This document shows, one piece after another, positions 6,711 to 13,466 of a stretch of DNA of 20,346 bases. A model generated the notes under the pieces. It saw nothing but the letters and a program-made list of their open reading frames with translations. It did not search any database and had not been told where the DNA came from. Where the stretch lies: IMG/VR virus record IMGVR_UViG_3300025645_000590, positions 1-20,346 of that record; one strand, given 5' to 3'. Numbering within the stretch: the first letter of the stretch is position 1; the number at the start of each line of letters is the position of its first letter. This stretch comes from a virus. Position numbers and translations under genes: made by a program.

Positions 6711-8095
6711 TAGATTTCTTCAGGAACCTGCTCAGTAAACTGGCCTAGCACCTGAGTGCCAGATTCAATCTCTGCATGGGCTTTAGCCAACTGCTCGTCA
6801 TCAAGGATTAGGTCACTGATCTTTTTGTCGATCTCCTGAGACAATGTTGCAGACTTAACGCCTGTGGCTCTCATCTGCTGTAGGAACATTAACTCTTTAT
6901 CGTAGTCGCGCAGGTCAAATGCGTCTGGGTAGAACACCTCCACATCGGGGGTGATATCCTGCCAATCACAGAACAATAACCAGAGCTGCTCTTCAGCTAA
7001 CTCTAGAAGGTCTGCTTTCTCTGATAGTTTGGCATTAAGCATCTGGAATTCTGTCTGCATCGCAACGCCACTCATCGTCATGGCTTCTGTACCACGCACT
7101 GCACCCATGTGACTCATACGGTTGATTGACTGCACCTTATCATCTATAGATGCACGTACAGCATCTAGGTTCTGACCGCTAGGCTGCATCTGGTAAGGCT
7201 TTAACTGTGCGTCCATATCGTCAGGCATATTAATAATCGCACCAGCACCTGCACTAGCATCGGTGCCAAATGACTTAACCAGTGTCGGGTGATTAGAGAT
7301 ACGGATAAGCTGCTCGATCTCAGACAGTTCCTGATAGATAGCTCTTTGCATATAGGACGCATCTGCTATGTCACTTATCCCTATGCCTCTCGTTATCGAT
7401 CTTTGTGCAGGCAGGAACACCGCAGGGATACGACCCAGCACATTGTCATTCACCTCAATCATCTTGTCTAGGTCATTGAGAGAGTGCCACTGCTCTACGC
7501 GGTCTTTGTACCAGACGCGGTAATAGGTCTCTGTAGTGGTCTCGTCAACACGGATAACGCTCTCTCTTACCTTCAGGTAATCAAGCTCAAAGCGACCGCT
7601 TGCGGTGCGAACGTAGTTCCAGTCTAAAACGTTCTCAGGCGTGAACATCGTCACATACGGACGGATGTCTTGGGCCAACTCTTCTGCCTTAGTTCCAGCA
7701 TTAGACTTTGGCTTATCCATCATCAGCCATACATGACCATAGACACTAGACCAAATCTGAGCTTCACGCATAAACGCATTAAAGCTGCGGCCATCGAGAT
7801 CAGCATCGTTTAAGAAAGGCTCAAGGGCTACGTTATTGGCTGCGCTGTTGTATGCCCTCGTAGGCGGTACGCGCCAAAGAAAGCTGCTGTAGATGTGGAC
7901 TATGTTTTTACAGTGATTATCTAATGGTGTTAGATCGAGCCTACGGTCGTAGTCGTCACTGGTTTCGGATATGTAGCGCGTCAGGTATGCGCCATTGAAG
8001 TAATCTTCTCCACCCATGTAGCTGCGAACATAAAACTCCCAGCGGCTTTCGTACTTATCATAATCAGGGTGCGTTGTATCTGCGTTCAATCTCAT
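6710..8095 (-). CDS. Portal protein
   Basis: This predicted 461-residue protein forms the dodecameric channel at one capsid vertex through which DNA is packaged and ejected. It begins MRLNADTTHPDYDKYESRWE, with LDNHCKNIVHIYSSFLWRVPP near residue 70. A core YMQRAIYQELSEIEQLIRISNHP lies near residue 260, and a long helical stretch DAVRASIDDKVQSINRMSH near 320. The pattern MTMSGVAMQTEFQMLNAKLSE and an acidic C-terminus then follow. This fits DUF4055-type portals. I prefer the ATG at 8095 because the AAAGGTGG ribosome binding site is 5 bases upstream and the codon overlaps the terminase stop as TGATG. A GTG at 8104 is in frame but lies inside that Shine-Dalgarno region. Confidence 0.92.
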   Translation of the reverse strand: MRLNADTTHPDYDKYESRWEFYVRSYMGGEDYFNGAYLTRYISETSDDYDRRLDLTPLDNHCKNIVHIYSSFLWRVPPTRAYNSAANNVALEPFLNDADLDGRSFNAFMREAQIWSSVYGHVWLMMDKPKSNAGTKAEELAQDIRPYVTMFTPENVLDWNYVRTASGRFELDYLKVRESVIRVDETTTETYYRVWYKDRVEQWHSLNDLDKMIEVNDNVLGRIPAVFLPAQRSITRGIGISDIADASYMQRAIYQELSEIEQLIRISNHPTLVKSFGTDASAGAGAIINMPDDMDAQLKPYQMQPSGQNLDAVRASIDDKVQSINRMSHMGAVRGTEAMTMSGVAMQTEFQMLNAKLSEKADLLELAEEQLWLLFCDWQDITPDVEVFYPDAFDLRDYDKELMFLQQMRATGVKSATLSQEIDKKISDLILDDEQLAKAHAEIESGTQVLGQFTEQVPEEI

Positions 8096-9306
8096 CAAGT
8101 CCACCTTTGTGGTTGTGGCGTAGCGTATTCTGTGCGAACTGGGAACAGGTATTCAACCAAGTAGCCTAAGGCATCGTTCATGTGATCATAGCCGTCGTCT
8201 TTATTTGGAACGCTTGTTCCTTCTTTGTATGTCTGTCGCTCCAAGCTCTTAATGGTCTGCTTGCATTTTGGGCTGACAAACAAATGCCGTCCACCATCAC
8301 TCGACAGTAAACGACTATTCACAGCGTTGATACGATCCCTGACCAATGCGTGTGAGTTCTTCGCCTTAACGCTAAATCCTGCGTTTTGTAAGATCGACAA
8401 ATCTGTGCGACCACCAGCAGAGGTTTTCCGCTGTCTTGATGCTGGGTCTGGATAGACAATTATATTGCGTCTAGGGTAGCGGCTAATTATCTCCGCAACC
8501 ATTTCATCAGTGTTAGACCCGTACATGACTATCTCGTCAACTGCAATCAGCGTCCCGCCTTTACGAATACAGATAACGGCAGACATGGGGTCTAAATTGA
8601 AGTCCATCCCAATGTGGAGTGTACCACTATCGTCATCAATCGCCAATACAGACTCTTCGCGGCTAAACCCGTAATAGATCAGGCCAGCGTAGGTCACAAA
8701 GGCTGCTTCATACTCCTGCTTGAATGTTCTTTCGTCTAGGTCTTGACGGGCTGCTTCGATCTCTGCCTGCGGTACGTTGCCACCCTCAAGAGTTGTATAT
8801 TGGAACGACTCCCAGTCATCAGAGTTATGCCCCTGCGCCCATAGATCATAGAAGTGGTTTCTACCTTTAGGCGTACCGATAAACATAGCACCCCCCTGGC
8901 GATCAGATAAGCTAGGGCGAATAACCTCATACCAAGCCTCTGGGCGCATATCTGCGAACTCATCTAGGACAACAAAGTCCAAAGCACGTCCTCTCAAGTT
9001 GTTTGGCTTTTCGGCTCCTTTGAGGCTGATAACAGAGCCATTGATTAGCCTAAGTGTGAGGGAGCTTTCGTTAGTCTTCGATATATACTCATGAGGAATA
9101 GAATGAATAAGCATCTGCCAAGCAATCTCCTTAGCAGACCCGTAGGTAGGCGCTACATACCATACATTCTTATTCCTGCCTGATAGTGCTGCTTTTAGAA
9201 GAGAACCTGTAGATAGAAAGGTCTTGCCGAAGCGCCTTCCTGCTACAACAGAAACAAATCTGGCCTCAGATAAAAATATTTTAGTCTGAGGTTTGGTTAA
9301 TTGCAT
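8095..9306 (-). CDS. terL: Terminase large subunit
   Basis: This 403-residue packaging motor has an N-terminal ATPase and a C-terminal nuclease. Walker A is AGRRFGKT at residues 22-29, Walker B is VVLDE at 112-116 with the catalytic Glu at 116, and a coupling motif IGTPKG lies at 143-148. The nuclease domain shows HIGMDFN near residue 232, with the first acidic ligand, and YPDP, RTDLS and DGYDHMNDALGY further on, which supply the other acidic residues of the RNase-H-like site. The gene overlaps the small subunit gene by 26 bases, so the two are probably co-translated. The ATG has no strong Shine-Dalgarno, consistent with translational coupling. The packaging strategy (cos or pac) cannot be read from the sequence alone. 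Confidence 0.95.
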   Translation of the reverse strand: MQLTKPQTKIFLSEARFVSVVAGRRFGKTFLSTGSLLKAALSGRNKNVWYVAPTYGSAKEIAWQMLIHSIPHEYISKTNESSLTLRLINGSVISLKGAEKPNNLRGRALDFVVLDEFADMRPEAWYEVIRPSLSDRQGGAMFIGTPKGRNHFYDLWAQGHNSDDWESFQYTTLEGGNVPQAEIEAARQDLDERTFKQEYEAAFVTYAGLIYYGFSREESVLAIDDDSGTLHIGMDFNLDPMSAVICIRKGGTLIAVDEIVMYGSNTDEMVAEIISRYPRRNIIVYPDPASRQRKTSAGGRTDLSILQNAGFSVKAKNSHALVRDRINAVNSRLLSSDGGRHLFVSPKCKQTIKSLERQTYKEGTSVPNKDDGYDHMNDALGYLVEYLFPVRTEYATPQPQRWT

Positions 9307-9661
9307 TGCCGTCTAAAATAATATTGATAGGTGGAATGTCTTGCACTTCAGCCTCTTGCTCTTTCCAGCCAGCCTGAGTCTTTAGGTAAAAGATATTAGC
9401 GGCAACATTACCTGCTTTAGCCAATTGAATTAAGTTAGACCCCATACTAGCGCACTGTTTAACTCTGCCCTTTTTATAAGCGTCAGAAACTTCGGGCTGT
9501 CGTTCTTCAATAGCCCGCAAGGTTGTTTCGGAAATACTAAAGTAATCAGCGATTTGGCCTTTAGTTAATACAGCCGCCAATGCCTCTAATTGAGTTATTT
9601 GCTCTGGCGAAAACTCAATAATTGGTCTACCCCCGCCATCACCTTGATTGCCTTTTTTCAT
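9281..9661 (-). CDS. terS: Terminase small subunit
   Basis: This 126-residue protein sits immediately upstream of the large subunit. It begins MKKGNQGDGGGRPIIEFSPE, with a predicted helix-turn-helix in residues 33-54 (LTKGQIADYFSISETTLRAIEER), followed by helices carrying YKKGRVKQCASMGSNLIQLAKAG and NIFYLKTQAGWKE. The pattern of an HTH, then a helix ending in 'L-K-x-x-x-G-W' is frequent in small terminase subunits that recognise the packaging start and form a ring. The ATG overlaps the stop of the Mom-like gene by 4 bases (ATGA). Assignment rests on position plus the HTH and 'FYLKTQAGW' pattern; a general HTH regulator is the less likely alternative. Confidence 0.85.
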   Translation of the reverse strand: MKKGNQGDGGGRPIIEFSPEQITQLEALAAVLTKGQIADYFSISETTLRAIEERQPEVSDAYKKGRVKQCASMGSNLIQLAKAGNVAANIFYLKTQAGWKEQEAEVQDIPPINIILDGNAINQTSD

Positions 9662-10371
9662 AGTGATGCCTTTGATTGGAGCGTACAGGTCGGAGTTGCA
9701 CCGCCCAGATCAAGGTGGTCCCTTGACGCCTGCTCTTTTGTACGCTTTACTTGCCCTTTATACATGCCCGCACCTAATTCGTCAATCTTGCTAAAAGGAA
9801 TTAAAGGCACTGTTAATCTTTTTTGGCACTCTTTATTTATAAAAAATAAATATCTTAGTTGATACCCGTCAAGAGTTACTGCGCCAGTAAAATCTTTTCT
9901 GCTAGTGCCGTGTGAAGCGGCAACAGTGCCGTCAGCCAATCTTTTAATTGTAGAGTTCTTTCTAATTGCAGTTAAAACAAAGCCGCTTGCTCTATAGATT
10001 GCGCCATCTCCGCATTGAGTGCCATCACTAAAACTAACTATCCAATCAATGTGAGGGTAATGCTTTTTTATTAATCTAAAAGCAACTGCAAGCGCCCTTG
10101 ATTCACTATTTCTTGGAAGCGCCTCACTAAATGCCATTCGATTTAGCTCAAGAAAATCATTGAATTTCGTCTCTGCAACTAAACCGATTAACTTTCTTCT
10201 ATCTATCGGTGGCCCAAATTGCATTGCGCCCTCCAATTTTCCGTTTAAGAATACTCCAAAATGCAACTGACTAATTGCTGCTGTTTTTCCGCTATAGTGA
10301 ATTGCTTTTACAACTTTTTCTGCTGCTTTTGCTGTTATTGGCTTAACTTGTATTTCTTTTGCGCTACCCAT
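9658..10371 (-). CDS. mom: Mom-like adenine hypermodification enzyme (GNAT fold)
   Basis: This 237-residue protein matches the phage Mu Mom family, which converts adenine to N6-carbamoylmethyladenine and protects phage DNA from restriction enzymes. Motifs visible in order are HYSGK at residues 25-29, LHFGVFLNGKLEGAMQFGP at 36-54, DRRKLIGLV at 57-65, LELNRMAFSEALPRNSESRA at 74-93, and SFSDGTQCGDGAIYRASGF at 113-131. These are the core blocks of a GNAT-type acyltransferase with the family's own NRMAF and NSES signature. The C-terminus has GAGMYKGQVKRTKEQAS and GGATPTCTLQSKASL, also common in this family. It overlaps the ParB-like gene by 8 bases and terS by 4, so it is expressed with the packaging genes. 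Mu needs the Com activator for Mom translation; no Com-like gene is adjacent. Family membership is firm; activity and target motif are inferred. Confidence 0.88.
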   Translation of the reverse strand: MGSAKEIQVKPITAKAAEKVVKAIHYSGKTAAISQLHFGVFLNGKLEGAMQFGPPIDRRKLIGLVAETKFNDFLELNRMAFSEALPRNSESRALAVAFRLIKKHYPHIDWIVSFSDGTQCGDGAIYRASGFVLTAIRKNSTIKRLADGTVAASHGTSRKDFTGAVTLDGYQLRYLFFINKECQKRLTVPLIPFSKIDELGAGMYKGQVKRTKEQASRDHLDLGGATPTCTLQSKASL

Positions 10372-10978
10372 TATTTTTTAACCAATCAGTGCAAATAAAA
10401 GTTACTGCGTTCCCATTGCTGTTATCGTTTAAACTGCTGTCTGCTAAAGGGTTGGTTCTTGCCAGCATTACAGCGTCATCAACAATTGCGACTTGCTCAT
10501 CATGCAAAGTAAAAGTTTTCTTTTGATACGGCTCTTTTTCTCCTGACGCAATATCAGGAAAAATAGATTCCGAATCGCTGTCAAATAAAAGGTCATTTAA
10601 AAAATCATCATCAAAGCCAAGCAAATCAATGTCAATATCAAGCTCTGACAACCTATCTACCTCAATTCGTAACGCTTCAAAATCCCAACCTGCGTTCATG
10701 GCTAACTGGTTATCTGCTATAACGTATGCTTTTCTCTGGGCCTCTGAGAAGCCTTGTAAGGCAATTGTGGGAACAGTGTCCATACCTAGCAACTGAGCAG
10801 CTTGAAGCCGCCCATGCCCTGCTATAATACCGTTATCCTCGTCTATTAGGATCGGGTTAGTGAAGCCGAACTCTTTTATGCTGGCAGCGACCTGCTGTAC
10901 TTGTTTCTCACTGTGCGTTCTTGAGTTGTTAGAATAAGGGATTAGCTCCCCCGTTTTCTTCCATTCAATAGATTCCAT
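10364..10978 (-). CDS. ParB/Srx-domain protein
   Basis: This 204-residue protein has an N-terminal ParB-like domain: LIPYSNNSRTHSEKQVQQVA near residues 12-31, FGFTNPILID at 37-46, and the phosphate-binding IIAGHGRLQAA at 51-61. A region YVIADNQLAMNAGWD follows near residue 90. The central part is acidic, and the C-terminal 70 residues carry FTLHDEQVAIVDDAVMLA and NGNAVTFICTDWLKN, a tail I recall from ParB-like phage proteins found near DNA methylases. In other phages such proteins pair with methyltransferases; here the partner is the Mom-like gene, with an 8-base overlap. A role in targeting the modification is possible. Nicking or NTP-binding activity, known in ParB families, is not shown here. 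Confidence 0.85.
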   Translation of the reverse strand: MESIEWKKTGELIPYSNNSRTHSEKQVQQVAASIKEFGFTNPILIDEDNGIIAGHGRLQAAQLLGMDTVPTIALQGFSEAQRKAYVIADNQLAMNAGWDFEALRIEVDRLSELDIDIDLLGFDDDFLNDLLFDSDSESIFPDIASGEKEPYQKKTFTLHDEQVAIVDDAVMLARTNPLADSSLNDNSNGNAVTFICTDWLKNNG

Positions 10979-11232
10979 TATTGCTCCGTCCCGAATATCT
11001 CTTCTGCCATTGCTGCAAACTCTCTGTAACCTTCATAAGGTTCGATAGCTGATAGCTCATCTACCATGTTAGCAACACCATCCTGCCAGTCGATAAGCTC
11101 TTCTCTGATCTTATGCCTTTGGACATCTGTAGTCATTAACGATTCAATAATCGCATCAAAGCGGATTATCTCGTCGTTTAATTCCCAGTCGAAGCAGTCT
11201 TCAAGTGATTTAGTAAGGTTTAATTGATCCAT
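10978..11232 (-). CDS. Unknown acidic protein, first gene of the late unit
   Basis: This 84-residue acidic, mostly helical protein begins MDQLNLTKSLEDCFDWELND and ends FAAMAEEIFGTEQ. I do not recognise a family. It starts with an AGGGGTG ribosome binding site and ATG just downstream of candidate promoters, and its stop overlaps the ParB-like start as TAATG. As the first gene of the modification and packaging unit it could be an accessory factor, but nothing in the sequence shows this. Confidence 0.75.
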   Translation of the reverse strand: MDQLNLTKSLEDCFDWELNDEIIRFDAIIESLMTTDVQRHKIREELIDWQDGVANMVDELSAIEPYEGYREFAAMAEEIFGTEQ

Positions 11233-11258
11233 GTGACACCCCTAATGTCAGTGAACTA

Positions 11259-11292
11259 GCGGCATTGTGCATGGTTTTTACTATAATGTAAA
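11259..11292 (-). promoter_or_regulatory. Candidate late promoter
   Basis: On the minus strand TTTACA (11292-11287, 5/6 match to the -35 consensus) is separated by 17 bases from CACAAT (11269-11264, 4/6 match to the -10). Transcription would start about 25 bases before the AGGGGTG ribosome binding site and ATG at 11232. The -10 lies in a 10-base direct repeat, ACAATGCCGC, which also occurs at 11389-11398. The call is by eye only. Confidence 0.4.
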
Positions 11293-11361
11293 CTAGCTAA
11301 GGTCGTCGGCAGCGACTGCGCCAAGCGAAAGAATTACAAAAACTATCATGTAAATTATCAC
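11293..11361 (-). CDS. Possible 22-residue hydrophobic leader or membrane peptide
   Basis: A GTG at 11361-11359 is preceded by AAGGGGG with a 6-base spacer. It opens a 22-codon frame that begins MIIYMIVFVILSLGAVA and ends ADDLS before TAG. The peptide looks like a signal sequence or a single membrane helix, with A-V-A-A as a possible cleavage site. It lies in the control region between the early terminator and the late genes. It may be a toxin-like micropeptide, a leader peptide or chance. The ribosome binding site and the amino acid composition are the only support. Confidence 0.35.
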   Translation of the reverse strand: MIIYMIVFVILSLGAVAADDLS

Positions 11362-11388
11362 TGTTTGCCCCCTTGTTGGTAAGTTAGG

Positions 11389-11399
11389 GCGGCATTGTA
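11389..11399 (-). promoter_or_regulatory. Second copy of ACAATGCCGC repeat with a TACAAT -10-like box
   Basis: The minus-strand motif TACAAT (11399-11394) has a 5/6 match to a -10 box and runs into the direct repeat ACAATGCCGC, shared with 11259-11268. The -35 region (TTCCGA at 17 bases) is weak, so if this is a promoter it would need an activator. Confidence 0.25.
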
Positions 11400-11464
11400 T
11401 AGATAACCAGATATGATCGGAAATGACAGTTTATTATTTAGTTTATACCATTAATGATATGTAC

Positions 11465-11493
11465 AGTTTCGGTGTGCAATAATCACTGAAACT
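11465..11493 (-). repeat. Inverted repeat, possible operator
   Basis: Ten-base arms (AGTTTCGGTG and CACTGAAACT) with one mismatch flank a 9-base spacer, upstream of the candidate late promoters. Such a symmetric site could bind a dimeric regulator of late transcription. The two arms could also form an RNA hairpin. Confidence 0.4.
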
Positions 11494-11530
11494 ACCTGAA
11501 TGCAGACTGCAATGTACATTTTAATGTATA

Positions 11531-11570
11531 AAAAAACCCCCCAGCCAAGTACAAATCGGTCTGAGGGGTT
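11531..11570 (-). terminator. Rho-independent terminator of the early transcript
   Basis: The minus strand shows AACCCCTCAG and CTGGGGGGTT as a 10-pair stem with one G-U and a 16-base loop, followed by a run of T (six in total, two shared with the stem). It lies between the leftward early genes and the control region of the late genes. Confidence 0.88.
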
Positions 11571-11729
11571 GAGGGTTAGGCTCGCAACGACATGAAACGC
11601 GCCTAGAAAATAGTAGCCCGTATCGGCTCCCCAGTGGGCTATTCTGGGTCAAAAGGTTAAGGAGACCTTGGCCTGATCTGTCTTGCCACAGTAGATCACG
11701 CTGATCGGAAGGGAATATGAAACCCTCGG
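11571..11729 (-). ncRNA. Structured non-coding segment, possible small RNA
   Basis: No credible reading frame is found here on either strand. On the minus strand three hairpins follow one another, with arms TGATCT/AGATCA (11698-11674), AAGGT/ACCTT (11669-11653) and TAGCCC/GGGCTA (11641-11614), and these lead straight into the terminator at 11570-11531. The whole reads like the 3' part of a roughly 200-base structured RNA, or a long 3' UTR. It is not a tRNA: no acceptor, anticodon or T-arm pattern fits. Function is unknown. Confidence 0.4.
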
Positions 11730-11921
11730 CTAGTAAATTATAACCTGATAAATAACAAAAGCAGCTAAAAAAGCGGTCATTACTGCAAAATGTAATCTAT
11801 AAACTACCACTGGCTCAGTGATCCACTCCCTGAACCTGCTGGCCTTTGCCTCAATGTAAGATTGCCTGATAGCTTTGTCTGCATACTTGTTAGCCTCATT
11901 GATTAGCGATTTAACGTCCAT
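11730..11921 (-). CDS. Small single-pass membrane protein, unknown
   Basis: This 63-residue protein has a charged helical N-terminal part (MDVKSLINEANKYADKAIRQ) and one hydrophobic segment at residues 42-62 (LHFAVMTAFLAAFVIYQVII), probably a membrane anchor with the N-terminus in the cytoplasm. It starts inside TGATG at the end of the upstream gene and is the last gene before the early terminator. I do not recognise a family. Single-helix phage proteins of this kind may act in superinfection exclusion or lysis control, but nothing here shows this. Confidence 0.7.
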   Translation of the reverse strand: MDVKSLINEANKYADKAIRQSYIEAKASRFREWITEPVVVYRLHFAVMTAFLAAFVIYQVIIY

Positions 11922-12376
11922 CAGTGGCTCCCTAGAAGTAATCTGTCTAAGTGGTTAAGGTCTTGGAAAGAATCCATTACAAGCTCTTCCATACTAGGCT
12001 CAAGATACAGGTATATTTGTTGCCTTATCTCTTCAAGAAAATCTGGGGTATCCAGTATGTCCTCAAAGTCGTCAAGCGCCTCAGAAAGATAAGCATCGTT
12101 ATCCACATCCTTAGCATTTCTCTCGGCAGCATCGCGGAACATAGCAGCAGCCATCCTAGATGTAGCATCCTCGCTGTAGATAGCCTCTAGGGCCAGCAGA
12201 CGCTTATCGCTAACTGTGTGCGGGAATACGTCATCCATCCATGTAGGGTGAGTGATTAACCAAAGAGCTATAAGTCCGTCTTTGGTTGCATCTGGTAGTT
12301 CCTGATAGCTACCCTCCCATAGTGGGGTTTCATCGCGTATCAGACCTACAGCATCATTCAGCACTTTATAAGACAT
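11921..12376 (-). CDS. Unknown acidic helical protein
   Basis: The 151-residue protein begins MSYKVLNDAVGLIRDETPLW and is rich in Asp and Glu, with predicted helices throughout (EALDDFEDILDTPDFLEEIRQ). I do not recognise a family. I take the ATG at 12376 because it overlaps the stop of the small membrane protein gene upstream as TAATG with GGGGGTG at the right distance. An in-frame GTG two codons earlier is covered by that ribosome binding site. It is followed with a 1-base overlap by another small membrane protein. Confidence 0.75.
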   Translation of the reverse strand: MSYKVLNDAVGLIRDETPLWEGSYQELPDATKDGLIALWLITHPTWMDDVFPHTVSDKRLLALEAIYSEDATSRMAAAMFRDAAERNAKDVDNDAYLSEALDDFEDILDTPDFLEEIRQQIYLYLEPSMEELVMDSFQDLNHLDRLLLGSH

Positions 12377-12543
12377 TAGCACACCCCCAGATTAACGCAG
12401 TCGCTGTATTCCATATTACCGACAATACTTAACAAAATTAAAAGGGCCATAGATGCCACGAAGAAGACTCTGGCTTCGGCAATATCCTCGCGCTTGTTCT
12501 CGCGGGATTTGATATCTTTTAAACAACATTCATTGATTTTCAT
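12376..12543 (-). CDS. 55-residue single-pass membrane protein
   Basis: This small gene has a strong ribosome binding site, AAGGAG (12555-12550), 6 bases before the ATG. The peptide begins MKINECCLKDIKSRENKRED, has one hydrophobic segment at about residues 27-43 (FFVASMALLILLSIVG), and ends YSDCVNLGVC. The charge pattern suggests a cytoplasmic N-terminus. The stop overlaps the next gene's ATG as TAATG. The four cysteines at the two ends are unusual. No family recognised. Confidence 0.75.
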   Translation of the reverse strand: MKINECCLKDIKSRENKREDIAEARVFFVASMALLILLSIVGNMEYSDCVNLGVC

Positions 12544-12559
12544 ATTATTCTCCTTAGTT

Positions 12560-12575
12560 GCCCCCCGTAGGGGGC
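12560..12575 (-). other. UACG-loop hairpin before the membrane protein gene
   Basis: The minus strand has a perfect 6-pair GCCCCC/GGGGGC stem closing TACG, a UNCG-type tetraloop, 8 bases after the stop of the 52-residue gene and just before AAGGAG. There is no U tract, so it is more likely an mRNA stability or translation element than a terminator. Confidence 0.6.
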
Positions 12576-12582
12576 GGTTTGA

Positions 12583-12741
12583 TTATTCCCCTAAAAAAAT
12601 AAGCGCATCTTCAGCGTGATCGAATGACTCAACTACATCGCCTGTTTCACTTATAAAAATAACATACTTACCTGCAAGCATATAATCGTCAATATGATCA
12701 GAAGCAGGATTAATTGGAAAATATTTAAGTTGTAATTTCAT
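12583..12741 (-). CDS. Unknown 52-residue protein
   Basis: A 52-codon frame begins MKLQLKYFPINPASDHIDDY and ends SFDHAEDALIFLGE. It has an AAAGG-type ribosome binding site 10 bases before the ATG. The short alternating strands (KYVIFISETGDVVESF) followed by a helix fit a small beta-beta-alpha protein. The peptide is acidic. No family recognised. It is preceded by about 100 bases without a gene, so it may begin a separate transcript. Confidence 0.65.
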   Translation of the reverse strand: MKLQLKYFPINPASDHIDDYMLAGKYVIFISETGDVVESFDHAEDALIFLGE

Positions 12742-12850
12742 TTGTTTAATACCTTTGTTTTTTGATTGAGGTGTAACAGTACAATGTTATTAACCAAAAG
12801 TAACCCTTTTGTATATATCATTATGGAATAAAGGATTTGTTCTTATAACT
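12742..12850 (-). other. Short intergenic gap with an inverted repeat
   Basis: This gap lies between ninG and the 52-residue gene. It holds a 6-base inverted repeat with CAAAAG and CTTTTG arms (12795-12811) and an AT-rich stretch on its right. It may hold a promoter or operator for the downstream genes, but I see no clear -35/-10 pair. Confidence 0.35.
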
Positions 12851-13282
12851 TTACATCTCACCTATTCGCCACTCTTGATCCTTGATCTGCTCCTTTAGTT
12901 GACAGGCAAACTGAATAACTTGTTCTCTGTCAAACTTAGGTGATGCCCTCCAAGCGAGACGCTCCATAGCCTTGACCCTGCACTCTCCGTAGGTATCAAC
13001 CATCCACTGCCTGTATCTCAGGACGTAGTGGGCCTGCTTCATGCCCCACAGGTTACAGCTAGGGCATTGGGGGTGGATGTTTTCCTCAAATAGCTTAAAG
13101 ACGGTTCTGCCTCTAGGTATGAAATGGCCGCCCTGCATGGCCTTGTAGTGGTCTATCTTGCCGCAAGTAACGCACTGGCAGTATCCGTTATCATCGCTTG
13201 CCTTCAGACGCACAAGACGTTGTAGGAGCTTTGCGGCCTTCTCTACCTCCTGAGCTACAGTGGTCTTTTTACGCTTCGGCAT
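12851..13282 (-). CDS. ninG: NinG-like recombination protein
   Basis: This 143-residue protein belongs to the lambda NinG/Rap family, which cleaves recombination intermediates (Holliday and D-loop structures) in phage recombination. It has a basic N-terminus (MPKRKKTTVAQEVEKAAKLL), CQCVTC with Cys at 35, 37 and 40, the block MQGGHFIPRG at 49-58, and NIHPQCPSCN at 68-77 with Cys73 and Cys76. These form a zinc-binding, HNH-like core. The C-terminus has helices ERLAWRASPKFDREQVIQF. The ATG overlaps the upstream gene by 14 bases. Cys and His motifs are complete, so the protein should be active. NinB occurs in the same unit, which supports a lambda-like recombination toolkit. Confidence 0.92.
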   Translation of the reverse strand: MPKRKKTTVAQEVEKAAKLLQRLVRLKASDDNGYCQCVTCGKIDHYKAMQGGHFIPRGRTVFKLFEENIHPQCPSCNLWGMKQAHYVLRYRQWMVDTYGECRVKAMERLAWRASPKFDREQVIQFACQLKEQIKDQEWRIGEM

Positions 13283-13466
13283 CTACTATATCCAAATATT
13301 TGTCGGTAAAGTCATAGCCAGACGCTTGCAGGAATGACTGTATATGCTCCAGCATCTCAGGAAGGGTGAGGTTGTGGCTTTGAACTGTATACTCTATGAG
13401 TACAGGGTGGTTTACAAAACTCGAATTGTAGGGGTAATTTGTAAACTTGTAAGCTGGCTCAGTCAT
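13269..13466 (-). CDS. Unknown 65-residue protein
   Basis: The protein begins MTEPAYKFTNYPYNSSFVNH and has an amphipathic helix SHNLTLPEMLEHIQSFLQAS in its second half, then an acidic end DKYLDIVDAEA. No family is recognised. It overlaps the DUF3310 gene upstream by 8 bases and ninG downstream by 14, so it is translated with both. Confidence 0.7.
   Translation of the reverse strand: MTEPAYKFTNYPYNSSFVNHPVLIEYTVQSHNLTLPEMLEHIQSFLQASGYDFTDKYLDIVDAEA

Noticed and set aside
9281-10371. cos or pac site near the terminase genes
   Set aside because: No convincing repeat cluster or cohesive-end signal was seen around terS; the packaging site cannot be fixed by eye.
11571-11729. Possible tRNA or tmRNA in the structured segment
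   Set aside because: No acceptor stem, anticodon arm or T-loop with TTCGA-type sequence can be drawn.
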